Source of the DNA: Pascua guehoae
Lineage: Eukaryota > Basidiomycota > Tremellomycetes > Trichosporonales > Trichosporonaceae
Length of the DNA stretch: 64,000 nucleotides
NCBI GenBank assembly: GCA_001600415.1
Contig: BCJX01000005.1
Span: 1,616,977 to 1,680,976, forward strand
Direction: 5' to 3'
The notes beneath the pieces were generated by a model that worked only from the letters and a program-made list of their open reading frames with translations, did not search any database and had not been told where the DNA came from. Position numbers and translations under genes: made by a program. Positions 52,463 through 64,000 of this stretch are shown here, piece by piece; positions within the stretch are counted from its first letter, which is position 1, and every line of letters starts with the position of its first letter.

Positions 52463-53418
52463 TTAGAGAACAAAGACGGTACCGGCGACGGCACCGACGG
52501 CGGCGAGGGCGAGGCCCTTGAAGCCAACAAAGTCGGCGACGGCGCCCGAGGTGGGGGCGGCCGAGCCCGAGGGGGTGGTGCCCGACGCGGTCGTGTTGCC
52601 AGTGGCGGAGGCGGAGCCCGAGGCGGCGGCAGAGCCCGAGCCGGCAGCCGAGCCAGAGGTGGCGGCACCCGAGGTGGCGGCGCCAGAGGCGGCGGCCGAC
52701 GAGGCGCTACCGGCAGCACCGCCGGCGGCGTCAGTGCCCGAAGCGGCGGCCGAGCCGGCGGTCGAGGCAGCCTCCGAGGCCGAGGCAGAGGCGTCGCTGG
52801 CGGCGGCCGACGAGGCGGCGGGGGCGTCGCTGGCAGAGGCCGACGCGCCGTCACCGCTGCAGACCTGCTGCTGGAAGCCGAGGGCCGCAGTGACCTGGTC
52901 AGGGCACTGGCTGTGCGGCGTCAGTCACTGCGGGCGCGGGGCGCGGGGGGTGCTCGTACTACTCACGAGGTGATGCAGCTAGTGGCCGAGGTCAGGAAGG
53001 TTTGGCTCGTGCAGTAGCAGGCCGTGTCGGTAAGGCCCTGGCAGTTGGCCTCGGTGACGGCGTTGGTCGCGCAGGTGAGGACACACTGGTCGACCGACGA
53101 GGCGTCAACGCTGGAGGTTAGCGAGGGGCGAACAGTGCGTGGGCGGGGCGGAATAGGGTTTGGGTCATGAATGGAGAGAGAAAAGCCAGTCATTGAAAGC
53201 CAGCCATTGTGTGGGGCTTTGGCTCGGCTTCGACTTTGGCTTCTAGGCTCCGCCAGAGCTAGTGACCATGGCTCGGCGGGGATGCTGCGAATGCTACAAC
53301 TACCCAGGCGGGGAGTGCGCGCATCACACTTCAACGACTCGAGCAAGACTCACCCGTTGATGGTCTGGGCAGAGACGGCCGAAGCGACAAGGACGGCGGC
53401 GAGGGTAAAGGCCTTCAT
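52463..53418 (-). CDS. CFEM-domain GPI-anchored surface protein
   Basis: Exons 53418-53354, 53110-52967 and 52910-52463 give 218 aa. A signal peptide (MKAFTLAAVLVASAVSA) precedes a CFEM domain of about 70 residues with eight cysteines. The stretch C-QGLT-D-TA-C-Y-C carries the Asp that binds haem iron in characterised fungal CFEM proteins. A long Ala/Ser/Gly/Thr-rich stalk follows, typical of cell-wall proteins, ending in a hydrophobic tail (LALAAVGAVAGTVFVL) expected for GPI attachment. CFEM proteins act at the fungal surface in haem-iron uptake, adhesion or host interaction; which one applies here is not shown. Introns are 243 and 56 nt. Confidence 0.92.
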
Positions 53419-56400
53419 GTTTGTTTCGTAAGTTGGTTGGGTGGGTGGGGTAGTGAACGTGAGAGAGGAGGGAATGTCGCTGTCGGGGTGGAGAGGCTTG
53501 CCTGGATGAGTGGGTGGGTGGAAGAAATGTGGGAGATGCGGGATGGGGACTCTTATATGGCCAGTGGGAGCGAGGGGAGGGTAGGGGGAGGGGTGAGGGG
53601 CAGGGGGACGCGCACGACCGGGGAGGGAGGAAAGAGCTCTCGAGACGCGGGCGATTCGGCGCGAGTGAGCCGGCGGCTGCGCGCGGGGTCTATTGGGCGC
53701 GAGGCGTGCGCGCCAGTACGCCAGAGGCCGGCCAGAGGGGTTAGCTCGGCGGGAGAGGGTACGGTACAAGGTCGATGCGGTCGAGGCTTGAAGGCTAATG
53801 CATGCAGCAGTGGGTGCGCGCTTCGGTACGGCGCTTGGGAGATATGACTCGTCGGGAGAGATCGAGCCCCGGGCGGCGGGCACCGGGGCGCCAGGCAGCT
53901 GCAGGCAGCTGCAGGCAGGCTCTGGCTCTGGCGTTAGTCTAGCGTCGTTTGGGCATTCCAAACGGCAACAGGCCGCCGGGGTCCAGAATCAAACATTTCA
54001 GACACCCGACACCAAAGAAGAAAAAAAAGCCAGTCCTACAGCGCACGACGCCAGTTGATCCGGGTCTTTCCCTCTGTATCCTGTATCGGCTAGTACTCAT
54101 TGGGTCAACTGGCACACGCACTGCGCCATGGCGCCATGGTGCCACGGGGCCACGGGGCCACATGGTCAGCTCGGGCTTTGACCTGCTTTGACCTGCTTTG
54201 GCCCCTCTGTCCGCGCCCGCGCACTGTTGCGGCGGCACAAGCCGTCCTGCAAAGCTGGTACCGAGCTGGGCGTGGGCATGCGACCATGTCGACCGACCGT
54301 ACGAGCAAGCAAACGTGCCCAAAGGGACGCACTGACGCACGCACGCACGAGACGAGGGCCAACGCAAACCGTGTATACATAACCGGGCGTGACTGGATCC
54401 ATGAGTACTACACTACACTGTGCGGGGGGCTGACGTTTTTGCATACCGCGTGCCGCACAGGCACAATGACAGAAGCAAAGCCAGTTTTTTATTCAGTACC
54501 GAGATTGATTTCATAAAGAGCCAAAATTCGTTACAAGGCACAAGACCCAAGGCATACTTGTATCCCCGGGCAGAAAACTAATAGTGCGTATTGATATACA
54601 ATTCAGGGTGCCCAACTATGTGAGGAGGGATCGGTCAACAAGGTGTGTGTCTGCATCTCAGGGTCCAATCGGGGCATGACTCGTACAAACAGGGCATAGG
54701 CGGGGCACGGGGGCACACCCGGGCGGCGGGGGGACAAAGGGGCCGGAAGAGTAGTGTTACATGCACCCATTATCCTAATCTTGTGCGCATATTGTACTGG
54801 TCGCGCATCGCTCATCGCTCATCTCGTCTCGTCTCATCTCGTCTCGTGCGCCTCGACGCGCGGCGGTCCAAACACGCGCACGTTGGCTCTTTGCCGAGAA
54901 TCAATCTCTTGCTCCCGTCTCGTCCGTTACCTGTTACCCACCATGGACCGTACCTTGCTGTTACATTGCAAAAGGTGCACACCCATGTCCCATGTGCCTC
55001 TGCCTCTGCCTTTCCTTGCCTTGGGCTGCCCGTTTTTTTCTACCGGCAATGCGAGTCCGAGCTAGCGATCTAGCGATTCTGGGCGTTTTCCTCGTCCCTG
55101 GCCCGGCTCGCCCAGTGTGCATTGCCTTGCATTTGCATTGCACGCATGCGGTGCCTGTTGCATAAAGGTCCTTTACAGTTGGCAGCGCATGCCAGCCCAC
55201 AGCGGCAGGCGGCAGGCGGCTGGCCGGCCACACCACACCCCACATGCACACATGGCGTCCAGGTGCTGTTCTGCATCCCGGGCCTGCACGCACTGCCAGC
55301 CAGCAGCCAGGTGTGCAGGTGTCTTGTCTGGCAGCATGCGGCAATTTCCGCAATCTTCGGAGGTGCCAGCGAATCGGCTCGGCTCTGCGTCATGCGTCAC
55401 CTCGTCCATGTGGTGAATTGCCTTGCCTTTTGTTGTTGATACCGGTGCTGCCGGTCGTGGGCGAGCCTGGGTCAACAAGCCACCCAGCACCCAGGCCAGG
55501 CCATCCACCGGCGACTGGCCACTGCCCCGGTGCCAGCATTTCTGGCCCCCACCTGGCCCCCAGGCTGCTGGCTGCTGGCGCTCCGATCCGCAGCACCGCC
55601 GTTCCAGCGGCTAATTCGCCGGCCACAGGACGAGTGCAAGCACGAGCACAAGCACAGTGCAAGCATGCAAGCATGCAACGTGCGACCGAGCAACGTGCAC
55701 AAGCGCGGGGCACCCGGCACCTGGAGTGTGCATGCGAGCCGTCGAGCCGTCTAGCCGTTGGTGTGGCACAAAGGACGCAGGCCAGGCGCCCACAAGGTGC
55801 ATGTGTGACCCGACCTCGAACCTGGAATGGGAGAGAAATAGCACGCCAAGGATCTCTTACCGCACAGGTCGCCAGTCACCCATTGGCTCTGCTCGTGTGG
55901 CCCCGACTGTGCCCCCCCGACAATGCCCCGCCTGTGCGTCAACTGCCCTGGGCTGCCCCGGATTGCCCAATTGCCCAGTTGCCCAATTTTCCCAATTACT
56001 GTACCCAATTACCCCTTTGGACGCCCGCATGGTGCCGTGCTGCGCGCTGCACCGCCTCACCGCCTCGCCGCCTTGGCGTTGCATTGGCGCGCACCTTGTC
56101 GTGTGTCCATGTCGCCATGTCGCGCGCGCCCGTCGCCCGTCGCGCCCATTGCGTTCACCGACACCCCCAGCGCCCACCGAGCGCCACGCCTGGGATGAAT
56201 GTCATGGATGGATGTGCAGCCTGCAGCCTGTCAGTAGCCTCCATTTGCCGTTTGCCGGTCTGCCCCCCCGCAATTGTTCTGCCATTATTGTTGAACAATC
56301 ACCCTGTCCTGCCCGTCGCGTCCTGTCCTATCCTGCCCTTTGGTCATCATGCATCCAACTTGCAGCCATGGATCACGAGAGTCGCGCCACATACCCCCGC

Positions 56401-59400
56401 CGCTTACCGGCTGGCGTCACCTGGCAAACGCCCCAAAGTCCGAAAACCCAACCTCGAGTCCAGGGCACGGGCCACTCGAACACGCCGATCATGAACCAAC
56501 CATCCAAACCCAAGAGCGCGCAACGCAAATGTGGCACTTTTGCGCGCTCGCGCTGCTTTATTGCTCGACAGTGCAGCAGTTGCCGGGCTCAACGCGTACC
56601 CGGGGTGGGCACGGGCGGTGCGGCACGGTGCGGGGCGCGCGTGGAGCCTTCCCGGGGCCACCGAGCAGGGGTAGACGAATAGGCAGGTGGCAGTGGACAT
56701 TGACGGGTGAGGCGGCCCTGTCAGGCTCGAGACGTTTCAGCTGCAGCCCACGCAGTCGCCGCGGTAATGTGGCAGAAGCGGGGTGCGACTGATTAAGGAG
56801 CTGGACACGGACACGCACGCCCTGCGACCAAGTACCCGATACCCAGCACCCACACCCACCACCCACCACCCATAACCCATCACCCATAGCCCACACCCAC
56901 AGCCCACAACCGACCACCCACCCACACCCACACACCCACGGGGCACGATCGGGGCCACAAGCCCGCCGCCCAGGGACCAGAGACCCGACCGTGGCGGTGG
57001 CTGATGGCGGCACCGCCTTGCTTGCCAATTGCCAAGCGCTGATTCCACAGAATTAGATGCCGCCGCGGACGCCGGGGGTGCGTCCGAGCTCGGTCGAGGG
57101 CCGTGGTGAGCGAGTGGGCCGGTGGGGCTGGGCTGGGTCATGAACTGAACGGCTGTGGCCTGTGGGTCCCCTCTGGGCGGATTTCAAGATCCACGCGGGG
57201 CAAGATGCAAGCCGCCTCTCACTGAACACGCCTTTGTCACACCCATACCTCACACCCCTTTGACACGCCCATACAGTCATTCACTCGCGTGCACCGCCTC
57301 GAACTCTCCGCTCATCTGATCTCATCTGATCTCGTCTGATCCCAGACCATCTCATCCGCAGCCGCCAAGACGTGCAGCCGAGACTTGCGATAGCCGCGGC
57401 ATGGACGGGTGAAACATGATAGCGTCTGGATGGAACCTTGGGCGATTCACACCGAGCTAGTGTCAAGCTCATTTCGGACTGCTAGGTTGGTGGAGTGATC
57501 AGCTGGTCGTTCTGATGCACTAGCCCCGAAGTGTCGTGGTCAGGTGCGGTTCTTGGTGCCGCTGGGTTGTGCTAACGTGCTAGAGATGACTAGCAGGCTA
57601 GCAGGCTGGGATGATTGATCACGCGGGGTGCGGGGTGCGCTAGTGTCATGTACCGCAGCCTAGCGCTGGTGAAACGGACATGGCCGCCGCCACTGACTTA
57701 GCAGCAGGGGCACACTGCCAGCCATGTCCGAGCCTTGATTGTCGAGGGTGAAACCCGCAGTTCTGACATCAACACTGGGAAGAGCATGTCGCCCGTGCCA
57801 GAGCCAACCATTCGTCACACGGGGACACGAGATAGTTCGCGAGGCTGTGCATCCGTCGCAGTAGCACAAGAGTACGTGTGGACGCACGGTATTGAGCTGA
57901 GAGTTGTCGACTTGGGAGACCATGCCTGTCTGCCGCTGGACACTAGACCGACTCTGTAGTTCCCTCGAAGTCACGTCGTGTGGGGTCGTGTGGGGGCAAG
58001 TAGCCATTGAGTATCGAGTACACACGCGTCCGGTCCTCTTGACTGCCACGTTCTGGGGCGAGGCCAAGACGCACAGCCCCTCTGCCGAAACTATGGCTGA
58101 CCCAGACCACGCTGACGTCCCCTGCTTCCAGCCTACCTGCGTGGCTGTGGATGAAAGCGCGCGTCGGCCCAATCTTAACCCCCATGTGGCAGCGCACGAC
58201 TTGCGGACACAGGACACATCTGCTGTCACGACCAGGATGGACAACCACGACCTTGGTCAGGGGCGCAGCGTGTTGGAGTAACTGATCACTTTCTACACGC
58301 AGCAGTGCAAGGCGTGAACGGCGGCATGTGCATTCCTTTGCCGTTTGGCCGGCTTTCAGTACGGTGTGGCGACTGTCGTGTGGCACTACTTTTCGCGTTA
58401 GTATTTCCTCTGGTCTCTAGTCTTGGGGAGTTTGCAAGACTGATTAACGATTATCCGCGACTAATCCAGGATTCCCTGTTTCTTCACCATACGACGTTGC
58501 CGTGAGTATGCGTTAGGACTAGTCTAATGACATGAGCGGCGCTGTTTGTACACCCAAATAAAAACCGTCAATGGGCCACCCCCGACTGCCTGGTCGTACA
58601 ACCATGTCAGCTGCGCGGTTGAGAGTGCACTCTTCGTAATACTACCCACTCTCGGCATTCCAGACAAGCCCATAAAGCGAACCCGCCACTGCTTCCTCGA
58701 TATGCCTGGGATATAGAAACCAGGCGCTGACTCTGATGACATTGAATGCCGACCGTCCCGCCAGAGCGGACAAGCGCAGCAGAAATACGTCCACGGCCGC
58801 AATAGTCGTGTTGTTGTACAGGTACATCCCGAAAGTAATATGGCGGCTGGAGCTGCCAGCAGAGCATGGAGGATGTGGATGCCGCGCAGACGCCGTGCAC
58901 TCGGTACGTCTTGACTGCCACTTTGAGCGCGAAGTTGCGCATGGACACTTGTGGTGGCAAGTGGATACACTCATGTTTCCTTGTTGAATCCCACACCTCC
59001 CCGCCTGGTGCGCACCCCGCGCGTGCCCGTGCTTGGTGTGGGAGTCTTTGACTTTCCGACGCACGTAGAACCGCGGCGAACGAGCATGAAGAAGAGCACA
59101 AACTCGATGTTGGGGGTCGGGCGAGGGTGCAGCTGCCCGACGACGCCACGAGCTGGCAAGTACGACAAAGTGTCCGGCCACGTCTCCATCTATCATAGAC
59201 ACCTGCGGACTTCGGATGGATGTCGCAGCGCTCCTTGCTGCACCCCTATCAGATTGAATAAGAGTTAGTCGGTGTGAGCACAGGTGTCCACGAACACGAT
59301 TCACAACAAGTCGCTTCACGCCGCTGGCCATTCCCTTGGCTCAACACTGGAAACTAGCCCAACCTTGGCCCCAGCAATGCATCGGAGGCATACCTGCCAC

Positions 59401-59470
59401 CTCTCGTCCACGACGCAGAAACAGTCAGGAAACGGCCCCCGCGTGCCGGGTGGCGTGCTCGTACAACAGT
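53419..59470. other. Gene-poor region of about 6 kb
   Basis: No recognisable protein gene on either strand. Two long overlapping plus frames (55244-56494 and 55657-56682) are Pro/Ala/Cys/Arg-rich without domain-like segments and are probably chance frames in GC-rich DNA. Low-complexity blocks include CTCGT repeats (54800-54850), TTGCCCAA repeats (55965-56010), CACCC runs (56835-56940) and CTGAT repeats (57310-57345). The left end is the CFEM promoter. Confidence 0.5.
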
Positions 59471-59563
59471 GGTCGCTTAGCTCAGCTGGTTAGAGCATTG
59501 TACTAATACCAAGACTGTTATTAGCCCATGCAAAGGTCGGCAGTTCGATCCTGTCAGTGATCA
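59471..59563 (+). tRNA. tRNA-Ile (AAT) with intron of about 19 nt
   Basis: Acceptor GGTCGCT/AGTGATC, D stem GCTC/GAGC, anticodon stem TTGTA/TGCAA and T arm GGCAG-TTCGATC-CTGTC all pair. The loop begins CTAATA, anticodon AAT. A T4 run follows. Confidence 0.9.
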
Positions 59564-60943
59564 TCTCTTTTGCATACTGACGATGGATGTGTGGGAACGG
59601 GTGTTGGACAGTGGGACTGCAGCATCAGAGGGAGACGATCAAGCCTTCTCGAGAAGACGGTTCACGTGCTTGCTCCACCACTTGGTCCAGGATGAAATTT
59701 CAGTCTTGCTCGTGATACAGGTGCGACCGGAAAGTATTGAGACTGAGACTGAGACTGTCACGTTTAGCTCGGTCGCACGCATGCCAGGGCTGGGACAGGA
59801 ACTGCAGAAGGTAGGACCGCAGTAGGACCGCCGTCTCCCGCTCTTGTCTCGATACCGTGGCCCTATATATAGTACGACTGCAAGAGTGTATGAGATGATG
59901 GAGATTACCCAGATGCACGGCTTCCTACGTACCATCGGATTGATGGAGAGTGTCCATGCTCAACATCGAGCGGCTGAGCTCAATGTGGTAGTCTCAACAC
60001 CTTAGGGTTGCGCCTGTACATCCTTCCGAGCTCACTCTTGCATGACGGAAATGACCAAAGTGCCATGCACAATCCGTGACCATACATCCGTGCACGTTCT
60101 TTTGGCGAGACGTTGGGGGCTGCCCAGACACGTTCTGTGACCACAGGCGCCGCCTGTAATAGCACCACGAAGCCGCGCTATCCATATACCCAAAAGGTAT
60201 CCTAAACACCGCCGGGAAGGCATCTCGGCGGATTCGCTTCATGAACATGTCGTAGGGACGCGGCTGAGAGCGTGTTCTATTACACCGCCATAATTTCCAC
60301 TATTATCGTGTTTTCATTATTATCGTGTCGGCTTTACTTCTGGCGAGTAGACGTGAAACGAGTGAAGAGCAACGAGTGTGGCGACGTAAGTGGTCTGTGC
60401 GTTTGTTTATCACGTGCCCTGGGCATTTTACACGAAGCAACAATGGGATATGTGAAATACCGTCGGTAGATGGCATTTTATGTTCTGCTTGTAGGGAATA
60501 ACCAACCCCCGACCTTTGCATGTTGTAGACGACGTTGCATGAGAGGGATGTGAGCGCGAGCGAGGCTATTCAAGTACTAGAGATGCGGACAATCTAGAGG
60601 CAGACGGCACGTCGGGGGGCTGGCGAGGCCGATCAATCGTATATTTAACAGGATGGTTCTCGCAAATACTGGTCATCTAGATACTGCTCCCTGCGGAAAT
60701 TACATGCACCGCTACAGCAGAACGAGCACATCAAAGAAGCTATTAATTGATGTGTGCATTTCGTGATTTAACATTTCCAGGATACACATGCCGCCAGTAC
60801 GCAGCGGTCGAATGCGAGTGAGCGAGCGAGCGAGAGAGCGGGCGTCACAAAAAAAGCGTAGCCACAACCGGGACGTACGACGCCGAAACTCACAACCCAG
60901 TGATCCAACCGACACCGCCCCAGCCTACACGACCCATAAGGCC
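59564..60943. other. Intergenic
   Basis: About 1.4 kb, in part more AT-rich than the rest (60270-60480, 60640-60780). A TATATATA stretch lies near 59864. Only short frames; no gene recognised. Confidence 0.45.
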
Positions 60944-61692
60944 CTACACAACCCGCGGCTTGACAACCTCGGTCCGCGCATACTTGGACCCAAACGGCAA
61001 ACAGCCCTTCTTGGCCACCCTATCCTTGCACCGCCGGCACGTGACGGTCCTGCGCGCCGCGAGGTAGATGAGTGTGCAAGGGCAGGCGGCGAGGGCGAAG
61101 CCGAGGAGGGCGGGGTGGGGGCGCGTGTCGTGCCCGTCAGGGCAGAGGTGGGGCGAGGGCGGGGCTGGCGCTGGGGTTAGTGCTGGGTGGGGTGGGGTTG
61201 GATGCGGGTTGGATGAGGGGGTGGGGTGGGGTAAAATGGTGGTGGTGGGGGGGAGGAAAGCAGCTTGGGCGGCTTGTCTGTGTGGGCGGATGTTCGCACA
61301 TGGATAAAATAGGGCGTCACTGCAGAGGCGGCAACAGGTCACATGGTCTAGCCGAGAAAAGGAAATGGGGGGATTTATGCAGTACAGGTGCACTCGCAAA
61401 GTCGAGACCGCCACATTGACACTCGAGCGCTTTGTATTACGACTTTCCGAGCGCACCTGTAGCTGGGTCTGATGGCTCGCGGGAAAACATATATGGATAG
61501 ACTACAGGGCCGCGGTTCACAGCAGACGTGACAACCAAACGAAACCGGGAGCCTGACGCACTCACCTTGCTCCTCCTCCAGCCCCTCCTTCTCGATATCC
61601 GCGACCAACGTCGTCGTCGAACGCGCGTATGCGGGCGGCTCAGGCGACGGGGTGCGTGGGACCTTGGCGGTCGCGAGTGTCTTGTCTGTCAT
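60944..61692 (-). CDS. Small cysteine-rich membrane protein, BRI3/LITAF-like
   Basis: Two minus-strand exons, 61692-61566 and 61170-60944, give 117 aa. The start is Pro/Thr-rich with a PPAYA motif, then an acidic patch (EKEGLEEEQ). After the splice comes PAPPSPHLCPDGHDTRP, a hydrophobic stretch (PALLGFALAACPCTLIYLAA) and a second Cys pair (TVTCRRCKDR). A Pro-rich start, CxxG-type knuckle, membrane-inserted segment and CxxC end recall the BRI3/LITAF-like zinc-binding membrane proteins of the endosome or lysosome. The similarity is by layout only. The intron is long (395 nt) and its acceptor was chosen for its CACTAACCCCAG context and frame. Confidence 0.68.
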
Positions 61693-62668
61693 GGCGATTA
61701 AAGTTGAGTGAAGGCGGCTTGGGGCGCGTGGATTGGGACCAGACTGGTACTGTCGCTGTATGGCGGACTCGTACCGCACCCAACAATCCCAGCTTGTGTT
61801 TATTATATCTCACTCGCAGACGTTATCTCCACACTCCGAGGCGGTGTTATCTCGCCGTCTACTTCATGACGTGCACCGCCTCATGCATAACCAGTACGTA
61901 CCCAGTACGCACCTATGTAGCCAGCACGGAACCGTGATGACCGCGCATCGTGCGCTCACTCTGCCACATCTCCGTCTTTCCCCAGGCACGACAAGGTATT
62001 TCTCGCGCAACCGCTTCCCGTCGGTTCCGGTCGGTCACACCCCTCATGCCAGCGGGGGGGGGTTACGCTTTTGTTCGGCCTTTGGGATGCATGTCCTTGG
62101 CGTCGACATGAGGGACATGGGAAAGGGGCCAATCGGCGTCGGGGTGTGGGTTTCATGACTCATGCCAAGAGCATGCGTGTGGCTGGCGGCGGTGGCAGCG
62201 TGGAGGGCATGGCTGGCCGTCTTTGTGGCATTGCTGTATCGCCAGGTCAATCGTCTGTTGGAGCCAAGAGTATGCAATGCAGTTTTCACAGCGGTACATT
62301 ACGGGTATCATGCCGGTTCCCAACTTCTCTAAGGAGGTCACAACTACTTTGAAAAGGACGTCCAAGTCTGACATTGAATTTACACCTTCACTGTGCGTCG
62401 CATTGAGCCCGATGTTCACCACCTCCTGGAATCCAGCCTGCCGAACAAAAACAATCCAACAAACACCTCTGCATGCTCCGCACCTGGTACGATCGGCGGC
62501 CAGCAGGCACGTCCACAACTGTAAAAATATTATTTCTTGCCATGCTGGCCACACGTACGACACCGAAATCCGGAACCCCAGGCGGTACTCCAAAAGACCA
62601 TCACCACTCTTACCTCCATCCCGCCTCGACCTCGTCTCCACATCGTCCAACGTCCAAAAACAAACACT
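61693..62668. other. Intergenic
   Basis: 976 bp upstream of the BRI3-like gene, up to tRNA-Glu. Frames on both strands of 60-180 codons overlap one another; none has a recognisable domain. Confidence 0.45.
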
Positions 62669-62764
62669 TCTCCGCCAGGGAGTCGAACCCTGCTCTATCG
62701 CGATCTTTCTATTGAAAGGTTCTCTCTTGAGAGGCGATTATACTAACCGATATACTAGCGAAGA
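62669..62764 (-). tRNA. tRNA-Glu (CTC) with intron of about 25 nt
   Basis: Minus strand: acceptor TCTTCGC/GCGGAGA, anticodon stem ATCGC/GCGAT, T arm CAGGG-TTCGACT-CCCTG. The loop begins CTCTCA, anticodon CTC, with an intron of about 25 nt. A T5 run follows. Confidence 0.9.
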
Positions 62765-64000
62765 TTGTTGATTAGGAAGTGCGCGGATGGAGTGGTCGCG
62801 GCTCAGCGGATGATGGCCTCGGAGGCTGTTCCGTCGACGTGCACGCTGAGAGCTGGGCAATCCCAGTGTTGCGAGCAGGGCATATTCCTGGTCTGAAAGA
62901 CGTGCGCAAGTCGTTGCACGCGTTACAGGTAGGCGCCGGACGCGGTTACTGGGGCGTGTACACTTGCGTCCGATGTACGATGTGCTGGTGCGTTGAACCG
63001 CCGCGCACTGCACAGTGTACTCGAGGTCATCCCACTGTTCAGGCAGCGGAGTGACCTGCAACCGCTCCTGCGCATGGAGAGCGGGACGTCAATGCGATGC
63101 GATGCACTGTTACCCTATCTGTACGAGTGAAGCAGCAAAGTATCGAGCCTGCCACTGTGAACCCGGCCAGTGAACCGGCCGGTGGCTATAAAAACCGGGG
63201 CCGCCTGTAGTCACCAGAAACCATCGCTCTCATCCGAGAATGCGCACGTGCGTACACCGCTGTTATAACGAGCTGGTCACCATGGCCAACACGTGTGGTA
63301 CTCGCCCGCTGGTGGCAGCTTAGCCCTCTGCAGTAAACTGTACCAACAGACAACAGCGTACCATATCACCTACCGCCCCGAGTCCAGAGATTGCGCCCTG
63401 TCTCGGAGTGCCTGGCCCCGGTCTGACTGTTGAGTGACGCAGGGGAAGTAACCGTTAGCAAGTCGGTGAGTCGCGCGTGCCCTAGGTACATGTTCGCACC
63501 AGCTCCGCACGGACACATTGGTCAGAGATAACGGATGGTGACATACAGATTGTCCGGGAAAGGCAAAACGCGTGTCGAGAGGCGATGGACGGGACACACA
63601 AGTACCCGATAGTAGCGCGCACAAGTTTCTACACTGGGGGACGCTCCTCGATGAGGAGACGAGAGCAGACTCCCTGCCCACCATTGTGTCCTATAAAGGC
63701 CATATGAGTGTCTCCTCGTATGAGGCACGTACCGGAGACCGGACATGCCCCCTTCCAACCATCTCCATTCGGATTATGTTTTTGCTTCCATTGTAGCTGC
63801 CAGTCGACATTCACCTCACAACGTTGGACGAGGAACGGCGCGTTCCGAGGAACCGGTAGGGTGTGCCTGGACCTTGCGTGTTGGTTAGGGACGACACTGC
63901 CGTTGACAACATGAGGAATAGAAGCCGTCGCTCGGTGGTTAGTAGCTGGAGGGTCAGAAACAAAGAGATTGTGGCTATCTCTCAGGAGTTTAACGTAGGC
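62765..64000. other. Right edge, no gene recognised
   Basis: About 1.2 kb with short frames only. A TATA-like element at 63187 suggests a transcript may start near 63.2 kb, but no matching protein is evident. Confidence 0.4.
63187..63194 (+). promoter_or_regulatory. TATA-like element flanked by CCGGCC inverted repeats
   Basis: TATAAAAA directly follows GGCCGGTGGC; CCGGCC and GGCCGG words form a short inverted repeat around 63160-63182. No downstream gene is recognised, so its role is open. Confidence 0.25.

Noticed and set aside
55244..56682. Two long overlapping plus frames (416 and 341 codons)
   Set aside because: They overlap each other in different frames, are rich in Pro/Ala/Cys/Arg, span simple-sequence blocks and show no domain. 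Transcript data could overturn this.
57660..59331. Several frames of 120-230 codons on both strands
   Set aside because: No domain, no coherent splice pattern and strong overlap between strands; not called as genes.

Overview
The window looks like nuclear DNA from a GC-rich basidiomycete yeast, most likely Tremellomycetes and probably Trichosporonales. This rests on many very short GT-AG introns (31 to about 120 nt) with GTGAGT/GTAAGT donors and CTAAC/CTAAT branch-like motifs, on tRNA genes with anticodon-loop introns, and on the mix of fungal genes. I propose about 20 protein genes and 6 tRNA genes. Exon borders were set by hand from splice signals, reading frame and family similarity, with no transcript data. 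Species assignment is inference.

Left part (1-11.7 kb, all minus strand): a partial Ser/His-rich disordered protein running off the window start; an Oca/Siw14-type phosphatase homologue that has lost its catalytic Cys and Arg; MCM10, a replication initiation factor; a 107-aa protein of unknown function; and an F-box-like protein.

Central array (12.3-24.1 kb): six neighbouring multi-exon genes (here A-F; A, C, D, E, F on minus, B on plus) that have diverged almost beyond recognition. They share a C-terminal module, an almost invariant 64/67-nt exon encoding it, helix-rich N-terminal units in several copies, and, in five of six, basic nuclear-localisation-like tails. I recognise no described family. 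This is the best candidate here for an undescribed system.

Housekeeping block (25-33.6 kb): the translation factor eIF3f, a divergently transcribed small conserved protein, and the 2,036-aa HEAT-repeat protein LAA1/HEATR5, which acts in AP-1 clathrin trafficking.

Middle (34-39.5 kb): an intron-containing tRNA-Pro and three tRNA-Asn copies flank a laccase-like multicopper oxidase gene that is interrupted by one in-frame TAG.

Right part (40-53.4 kb): an ARMT1/DUF89 metal-dependent phosphatase family protein and the diflavin reductase TAH18 (cytosolic Fe-S assembly) share a 212-bp divergent promoter. An HSL-type alpha/beta hydrolase with a membrane segment and a CFEM/GPI surface protein follow.

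Far right (53.4-64 kb): gene-poor DNA rich in simple repeats, holding only tRNA-Ile, a small BRI3/LITAF-like cysteine-rich membrane protein and tRNA-Glu.
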